NCBI GenBank assembly: GCA_039930985.1 | Contig: JBDTSV010000088.1 | Location: 1-30,692 of the forward strand | Source: CADEED01 sp039930985 | GTDB taxonomy: Bacteria; Pseudomonadota; Gammaproteobacteria; Steroidobacterales; Steroidobacteraceae | Direction: 5' to 3' | Length of the DNA: 30,692 nt | Part shown: positions 26,747-30,692 of the stretch, piece by piece | How the letters are laid out: the number at the start of each line of letters is the position of its first letter | How positions within the stretch are numbered: the first letter of the stretch is position 1 | Translations under genes and position numbers: made by a program | Notes under the pieces: generated by a model | Seen by the model: only the letters and a program-made list of their open reading frames with translations | Databases searched by the model: none | Told to the model about the DNA's origin: nothing

Positions 26747-27358
26747 ATGCAAGCGCTGATCGAATCGTTCGCCCGGACGGAGGATCGGATGCGTACCTAT
26801 CTGCAGTCAAAGGCTATGGCGAAGTCGCTGCGCGACGAGCTGGCCGCGAAGAACATTTCACTCTCCCACAGCGAGTGCCTCGAGATTGTTGCAAGACAAT
26901 TCGGCTTTGCTGACTGGAACATCCTCGCGTCGAAGATGGGAATTGAGACAACTCCCCCCGAACAGGGTGCAGGGGCCGTTGCGCTTGAGCCACCTATTCC
27001 GGTTCTGCGAATCACTTCGCTTGCGACTGCGGCAGAGTTCTACGTCGACTTCCTTGGCTTCAAATTCGACTGGGGTAAGGACGACCCTCCTGCTCAGCGC
27101 ATGTATGCGCAGGTGTCGCGCGGCGGTGTGCAATTGCATCTCGCGGAAGAAAGCGAGGGCGGCAAGCCCTGCGCATTGTTGTTCCGTGACATGAAGGGCC
27201 TTGCAGCGCTTCATCGGGATCTCGTGACGCGGAAGGGCAAGTTCGCACCGACCGATATTCGCTTCACTCCTTGGGATTCGAGGGAGTTTGAGGTGGTGGA
27301 TCCATTTGGCAATCAGCTACGGTTTTGGGAAAACAATCCGCCTGGCTTGGCGCGCTAG
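26747..27358 (+). CDS. VOC/glyoxalase-bleomycin-resistance-like protein
   Basis: The 203-residue product has two parts. Residues 1-65 (LQSKAMAKSLRDELAAKNIS, LSHSECLEIVARQFGFADWN) form the small helical domain found at the N-terminus of some glyoxalase-superfamily proteins. Residues 80-200 are a VOC fold: PVLRITSLATAAEFYVDFLG, GVQLHLAEES and FEVVDPFGNQLRFWEN, close to bleomycin-resistance-type proteins with candidate metal ligands in the HL and FE segments. Substrate is unknown. It stands alone between the transfer operon and a ParB remnant, so it is probably cargo. Confidence 0.8.
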   Translation: MQALIESFARTEDRMRTYLQSKAMAKSLRDELAAKNISLSHSECLEIVARQFGFADWNILASKMGIETTPPEQGAGAVALEPPIPVLRITSLATAAEFYVDFLGFKFDWGKDDPPAQRMYAQVSRGGVQLHLAEESEGGKPCALLFRDMKGLAALHRDLVTRKGKFAPTDIRFTPWDSREFEVVDPFGNQLRFWENNPPGLAR

Positions 27359-27451
27359 GAAAACAGACGCAGAGTGTCGATGGCGTGACGCAGGGTGAGA
27401 CGCGCGGCGCCACTGATGAACTGACGCGCGCTGCCGGGCTCGACATACGTG

Positions 27452-27648
27452 AGTGGTGAAGCGCAACGGCGGATAGCTACTCTGGTAGCCCGCCGAAGGC
27501 CCGGGTGCTCGAAGTGGTGCGGGAGACGGTATCGCCGGAGGCGGCCGCAACGCTCGCGAAGCTCAAGAAGGCCGCGCTCATTCAGGCGGCGGAGCAGAAG
27601 GTCGCGGGAATGGGCTGGCTTCCGGCCATTCTCCGCAATGTTCCCTGA
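27452..27648 (+). pseudogene. C-terminal remnant of a ParB-like partition protein
   Basis: The frame from 27452 to the TGA at 27646-27648 reads ...PPKARVLEVVRETVSPEAAA, then TLAKLKKAALIQAAEQKVAG, MGWLPAILRNVP. This resembles the C-terminal end of ParB-family proteins carried by ICEs, which close with a LKKxxLxxxAExxLxGxGWLPxxLR motif. A stop lies immediately upstream in frame, so only about 65 residues remain and no start or ribosome binding site is evident. The N-terminal nuclease and DNA-binding parts are gone. The break may be linked to insertion of the glyoxalase-like gene. The match is by eye. Confidence 0.6.
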
Positions 27649-27720
27649 CGATGTGAGGTAAGTAGTTCGGACCCGGGCGTGGCGGTCGCGCTCGGGTTCA
27701 TTTTCTTGGGACTCTGGAAG

Positions 27721-27875
27721 GAAGAGCAAGAGGGCGGGATTACCTGAATCCCGTCAGCCTATCACGCCGTGCTCGCCGTCAAGGACGAGCGCGGGAAGCG
27801 CTCGCCGCCTGCGGCGGTCTTCGATCCTTGACCGCTGCGCGCGCCGTGATCTGGACGATACGGGCAATCCCGCCC
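27721..27875 (+). ncRNA. Structured leader, copy A, upstream of radC
   Basis: This leader is about 95 percent identical by eye to 28863-29019. An outer stem pairs GGGCGGGATT (27732-27741) with AATCCCGCCC (27866-27875). A second long-range stem pairs ATCACG (27761-27766) with CGTGAT (27845-27850). Inside lie hairpins GAGCGC/GCGCTC (27787-27803), CGCCGC/GCGGCG (27803-27816) and CGGTC/GACCG (27815-27834). The 5' strand of the outer stem can instead pair locally with AATCCCG (27747-27753). It ends 23 nt before the radC ATG. It may belong to the known radC RNA motif; not verified. Confidence 0.75.
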
Positions 27876-27898
27876 GAGAGTATCGAAGGATCTACGTC

Positions 27899-28465
27899 AT
27901 GAATGACGACACACGCATCGGCACTACTACGCTGCAGAATGCTTCCATTCGCAAGCCGCGAGCCAGTCGAAGAAAGCCGGTCGAGTCCGGCATCGATCTG
28001 TTGCAAGCAAATTCGCGGCTGTCGACTGACGAAGAACGAATCCTCGCGCAGGCGCGCGCAATTCTTCTTCGCCTTGCCGGCACGAGCGGCGTTTGCCTGA
28101 CCGCACCAAGCGCTACACGCGATTATCTGAAGACGATGTTGGCCCCTCAGGAGCGGGAGCTCTTCATCGTTCTTGCTTTGGACAATCGACATCGGTTGAT
28201 CGCCAGCGACATTCTGTTCGCCGGCACCATTGATGGCGCAAGCGTTCATCCTCGCGAAGTCGTAAAGTGCGCGCTTCGCCACAACGCCGCTGCGGTGATT
28301 TTCGCGCACAACCATCCGAGCGGTGTGGCGGAAGCAAGTCAGGCTGACGAACTCATCACGCGACGGTTGCGAGATGCGCTCGCGCTAGTCGATATCCGCA
28401 CGCTCGATCACCTGGTTGTTGGTGCAGGGCAAACGGTTTCATTTGCCGAAAGAGGTCTGCTTTAG
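27899..28465 (+). CDS. radC: RadC/JAB-domain protein of ICE type
   Basis: The 188-residue product has the MPN/JAB metalloprotease-like domain with the full signature FAHNHPSGVAEASQADELIT: HxH-P-S-G followed by the Asp that completes the zinc site. The N-terminal helix-hairpin-helix of chromosomal RadC is reduced to about 60 loosely similar residues, as is usual for short RadC copies on ICEs and plasmids. Its role is unsettled; the old link to DNA repair is not well supported. The ATG at 27899 is preceded by GAAGGA (27885-27890) and, 23 nt upstream, by structured leader A. It is convergent with the small minus-strand gene. Confidence 0.88.
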   Translation: MNDDTRIGTTTLQNASIRKPRASRRKPVESGIDLLQANSRLSTDEERILAQARAILLRLAGTSGVCLTAPSATRDYLKTMLAPQERELFIVLALDNRHRLIASDILFAGTIDGASVHPREVVKCALRHNAAAVIFAHNHPSGVAEASQADELITRRLRDALALVDIRTLDHLVVGAGQTVSFAERGLL

Positions 28466-28475
28466 GCTGCAACGC

Positions 28476-28506
28476 GGGAGGGGGACGACGTTCACGTCCC
28501 TCTCCC
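28476..28506. terminator. Stem-loop between convergent radC and the small minus-strand gene
   Basis: GGGAGGGGGACG (28476-28487) pairs with CGTCCCTCTCCC (28495-28506) over 12 bp with a single G-T wobble and a 7-nt loop. It lies between the ends of two convergent genes and could terminate both. There is no clear T tract on either side. Confidence 0.55.
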
Positions 28507-28532
28507 CAACTACAGGCCTCACCGTGCGGGCA

Positions 28533-28775
28533 TCACTTCTTCTTGCTCGCAGTCCGCCTCTTTCTGCGCGCGATCCTGGTCTGGACGCCTGCAGGCTGAT
28601 CAATGAAACGGAAGCGCACACCTTCCACCATTGCCTTGTACTTGACGGCACCCGGCGAACGGCCGAGTTCCATCGCGGCGAGCCGTGCGGACTTTTTGGC
28701 CTTGGCCAAGGCGCGCATCTTCTTGAGATCCGCCGGTGTCCAAGGAGAGTTGTGTTTGCGGGTCGAACTAGCCAT
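28533..28775 (-). CDS. Small helix-turn-helix DNA-binding protein, unknown role
   Basis: The 80-residue basic protein has an SANT/Myb-like or HTH core: SPWTPADLKKMRALAKAKKS followed by ARLAAMELGRSPGAVKYKAM. The Trp-Thr start of the motif and LGRS-x-GAV recognition helix are typical of small single-domain DNA-binding proteins. The tail (IARRKRRTASKKK) is strongly basic. I chose the ATG at 28775 because GGGGG lies 9 nt upstream; the ATG at 28784 would have no spacing. It is convergent with radC and divergent from structured leader B. Possible roles are nucleoid binding or regulation of the element; this is inference. Confidence 0.7.
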   Translation of the reverse strand: MASSTRKHNSPWTPADLKKMRALAKAKKSARLAAMELGRSPGAVKYKAMVEGVRFRFIDQPAGVQTRIARRKRRTASKKK

Positions 28776-28862
28776 TTCGCACATCCCCCAACTGTTAGTT
28801 TCCGCGAGTGTACCGATAGTTAGCGACCGAGGCGATTCCTTGCCGGAAAGCGCTGCGTAAGA

Positions 28863-29019
28863 GAAGAGGAAGAGGGCGGGATTGTCTGAATCCCGTCAGC
28901 CTATCACGCCGTGCTCGCCGTCAAGGACGAGCGCTTAGGAAGCGCTCGCCGCCTGCGGCGGTCTTCGATCCTTGACCGCTGCGCGCGGCGTGATCCGGGG
29001 ATTGCGGGCAATCCCGCCC
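28863..29019 (+). ncRNA. Structured leader, copy B, upstream of the DUF932 gene
   Basis: This is the second copy of the leader seen before radC. The outer stem pairs 28874-28883 with 29010-29019. The second stem, ATCACGCC (28903-28910) with GGCGTGAT (28987-28994), has 8 bp here against 6 in copy A. The hairpin GAGCGCTT-AGG-AAGCGCTC (28929-28947) is also longer than in A. The alternative local hairpin uses 28877-28883 with 28889-28895, and only its loop differs from copy A. It ends 22 nt before the ATG, almost as in A. Confidence 0.75.
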
Positions 29020-29041
29020 AAGAAATCCTGAGGAACTTCCC

Positions 29042-29866
29042 ATGAATACGTTGTTAGAGACGTCGTTCTCCCGTCACGCCAGTGCGTTTGCCAACGCGCT
29101 CAGCCTCGAGACGCTGCGCGAGCGCGCGCCAGCGGTACTCGCGGAAAGCCCGCATGAGCGCACCAGCGCCAAGTACACCTTCATTCCCACTTCTCAGGTC
29201 TTGCAGGGCCTGATGGAAGCGGGCCTCGTGCCCGTCGAAGCACGGCAGACGCAGGCGCGTCGTGCGAGCGTACTGCATGCGCGACATGTGCTGCGCCTGC
29301 GGCGGCGGTTCGAGACCGTGAGCCTGAAGGATTCGATTCCGGAGATCGTGCTGTTGAACAGCCACGATGGCACGAGCGCCTATCAGCTTCGGATGGGGAT
29401 CTATCGGGTGATCTGTACGAACGGGCTCATTGTCTCGCGCGGCGCGTTTCCCGCGTACTGCGTGTCACATCGGGGCAACGTCGTCGATGAAGTCGTGTCG
29501 AGCGCGCTGAAGCTTGCCGAGCAGTTCGACAGCCTCGCTGCGGAAGTCGTACGCATGGAGGAGCGGCCGCTGTTCAAGGACGAGCAGGTCCGCTTCGCCG
29601 AGCGAGCGCTCATGATGCGCTTTGCCGATCTCGCAGAGAGTGGCATGGAGCCGTCGCGGCTTCTCACCTGCAGGCGTTCCGAAGATGTCGGTGACGATCT
29701 GTGGAGCGTGATGAACCGTGTGCAAGAGAATTTGCTGCGCGGTGGAGTCTCGCGCCGCTCCGTGACAGGACGGCTGACGCGCACTCGTCGCATCAGCTCC
29801 ATTCGTGAGGACGTTCGCTTAAACAGCGGATTGTGGGACTTGGCCAGGGAGGTGCTCGCGGCCTGA
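29042..29866 (+). CDS. DUF932 family protein
   Basis: The 274-residue product carries the DUF932 core: PEIVLLNSHDGTSAYQLRMG, then IYRVICTNGLIV, and VVDEVVSSALKLAEQFDSLA. Such genes are common on ICEs, plasmids and phages; their biochemical function is not established. The start ATG at 29042 has GAGGA at 29030-29034, and structured leader B ends 22 nt upstream. No transmembrane segment or signal peptide is visible. The C-terminal third is Arg-rich. The protein shares its leader, but no sequence, with radC, which suggests joint control of the two genes. Confidence 0.85.
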   Translation: MNTLLETSFSRHASAFANALSLETLRERAPAVLAESPHERTSAKYTFIPTSQVLQGLMEAGLVPVEARQTQARRASVLHARHVLRLRRRFETVSLKDSIPEIVLLNSHDGTSAYQLRMGIYRVICTNGLIVSRGAFPAYCVSHRGNVVDEVVSSALKLAEQFDSLAAEVVRMEERPLFKDEQVRFAERALMMRFADLAESGMEPSRLLTCRRSEDVGDDLWSVMNRVQENLLRGGVSRRSVTGRLTRTRRISSIREDVRLNSGLWDLAREVLAA

Positions 29867-29886
29867 GGGTCGAGGCCCGGGAAGGC

Positions 29887-30033
29887 GGCACCGCTCGGTG
29901 CCTCCTCCTCGGGCGCGCCCCGCGTTAAGTTGCCGCTGCCGCCTGGCTTCGCTCAGGCCTCACGTTTCCAAAATCCGCGCCAGCGCACCTGGAGGTGCGC
30001 TGCTACGCCGGCGAAGCGCCGGTCACGGATTTT
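29887..30033 (+). ncRNA. Third structured leader (different family), upstream of the HTH gene at 30131
   Basis: This gap folds well on paper. The hairpin GGCACCG-CT-CGGTGCC spans 29887-29902. An outer stem AAAATCCG (29970-29977) with CGGATTTT (30026-30033) encloses two perfect hairpins, CAGCGCACCT/AGGTGCGCTG (29981-30002) and CCGGCG/CGCCGG (30008-30022), giving a three-way junction. There is no sequence match to leaders A and B. It could be a 5' leader of the gene at 30131, the end signal of the DUF932 gene, or part of an origin of transfer. Confidence 0.5.
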
Positions 30034-30130
30034 TCTGGCCTGACGGGCGGCGGCTTCGGGAGAGTCCCGAGGAGGTTTTCCGGGGAGGTGGGCGGGCTGC
30101 AGCTCGCTCGCAACTCAAGGAGCCCTTTCC

Positions 30131-30505
30131 ATGAAGCGTCAAGAACGAGCAACACGACTCCCCGCACCGCATTCACGACGAAGGAGGCGTATCCGGTCCA
30201 GCCGAGCACGGCAACCTGATACCAGTCCGAACTCCACCGTACAGCCCCCGGACAAACGGCGGTCAGTATGCGGTCGTCCGCGAGCGCTGACCCGCGCACA
30301 GATTGCATATGTGCTCGCGTGGCATGACTCGCGCGTAACCCTAAAGAGGCTGGCGGCAAGCCTCGGGGTGTCCACGAGTACGCTGGGCAAACTCATCACT
30401 AGCCGCGGCACTCACTACAAGCAGGCCCCACCCGAGGAACGGATCGCGAATCTGAATGCCAACCGTGCCCACCGCAGAGCGCTCCTGGCGGCGAACTTGA
30501 TGTGA
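30131..30505 (+). CDS. Basic helix-turn-helix protein, unknown function
   Basis: The 124-residue product has a basic, disordered N-terminus (residues 1-45, rich in Arg) and a central helix-turn-helix like those of resolvases and small transcriptional regulators: RPRALTRAQIAYVLAWHDSR, then VTLKRLAASLGVSTSTLGKL, ending ITSRG. The ATG at 30131 has AAGGAG about 9 nt upstream. The long structured region before it sets its start apart from the DUF932 gene. No catalytic domain is present. It may bind DNA of the element; the target is unknown. Confidence 0.6.
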   Translation: MKRQERATRLPAPHSRRRRRIRSSRARQPDTSPNSTVQPPDKRRSVCGRPRALTRAQIAYVLAWHDSRVTLKRLAASLGVSTSTLGKLITSRGTHYKQAPPEERIANLNANRAHRRALLAANLM

Positions 30506-30514
30506 TGTCGGGTG

Positions 30515-30542
30515 ACCCGGTGCGGTGAAAGCCGCATCGGGT
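30515..30542 (+). terminator. Stem-loop after the HTH gene
   Basis: ACCCGGTGCGG (30515-30525) pairs with CCGCATCGGGT (30532-30542) over 11 bp with one wobble and a 6-nt loop, starting 9 nt after the stop at 30505. No T tract follows. The remaining 150 bp to the window edge show no gene I can support. Confidence 0.5.
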
Positions 30543-30692
30543 CTTGCACGGCGTGGATCCTGGAGCGCGGAGTGGTTTGCGGCTCGGGGAGCGGCGGAGC
30601 GCGTGAATCGGTGGTAGGTATCGGCCACGTTTTCCTAGATAGGCAGGATAGCTTGCTGCTTGCTGTTGGCCCACATTGTGGTTCATGAGCTG

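Larger units (their letters stand above)
27359..27898 (+). other. Gap between the glyoxalase-like gene and radC
   Basis: This 540-bp stretch has no intact gene. It holds the ParB-like remnant (27452-27648) and the structured leader of radC (27721-27875). The first 90 bp contain no feature I can support, although the minus-strand frame there could be the tail of another lost gene. Confidence 0.5.

Noticed and set aside
27721..29019. CRISPR-like array from the repeated 155-bp segments
   Set aside because: Only two long copies, separated by whole genes; they are leaders, not short spaced repeats, and no cas gene is present.

Overview
The window is GC-rich gammaproteobacterial chromosome. Its left third (1-9255) is a conserved housekeeping block: mutS (reverse strand, cut by the window edge), then on the forward strand pncC, thpR, recA, recX, alaS, lysC, csrA and tRNA-Ser(GCU). 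The order alaS-lysC-csrA-tRNA-Ser is familiar from Pseudomonas-like and Xanthomonas-like gammaproteobacteria. I cannot name the genus from the sequence alone. recA has a perfect LexA box, and a REP-like inverted repeat lies between recA and recX.

From the 3' end of the tRNA-Ser gene to the right edge (9256-30692) the DNA looks like the left part of an integrative and conjugative element (ICE) or its decaying remnant. A P4-type tyrosine recombinase sits directly downstream of the tRNA, which is the usual attachment-site arrangement. Next comes a regulatory zone (10.7-13.9 kb): two translationally coupled AlpA-like regulators on the minus strand, a small membrane protein, and a divergent pair of distant FlhC-like and FlhD-like proteins. 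This pair recalls the SetCD, AcaCD and BisDC master activators of other conjugative elements. Intergenic sites in this zone share a 19-bp near-identical motif.

A tightly packed operon (13.9-26.6 kb) then encodes a VirB/VirD4-type IV secretion system: virB2, virB3, virB4, virB5, an EexN-like entry-exclusion lipoprotein, virB6, a VirB7-like lipoprotein missed by length-limited ORF searches, virB8, virB9, virB10, virB11 and virD4, followed by two related LPD7-type mobilisation proteins. Two lesions suggest this copy may not transfer by itself. virB8 has lost most of its periplasmic domain through an internal deletion that also shifts the frame, and the VirD4 Walker A motif is degenerate. No relaxase and no VirB1 are visible in the window.

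The right end (26.7-30.7 kb) carries a VOC/glyoxalase-like gene, the C-terminal remnant of a ParB-like gene, radC, a small minus-strand DNA-binding protein, a DUF932 gene and a helix-turn-helix protein. The most striking non-coding signal is here. radC and the DUF932 gene, which are unrelated, are each preceded by the same roughly 155-bp leader, at nearly the same distance from the start codon. The leader has conserved long-range stems and an alternative local hairpin. A third, different structured leader precedes the last gene. The right end of the element lies outside the window.
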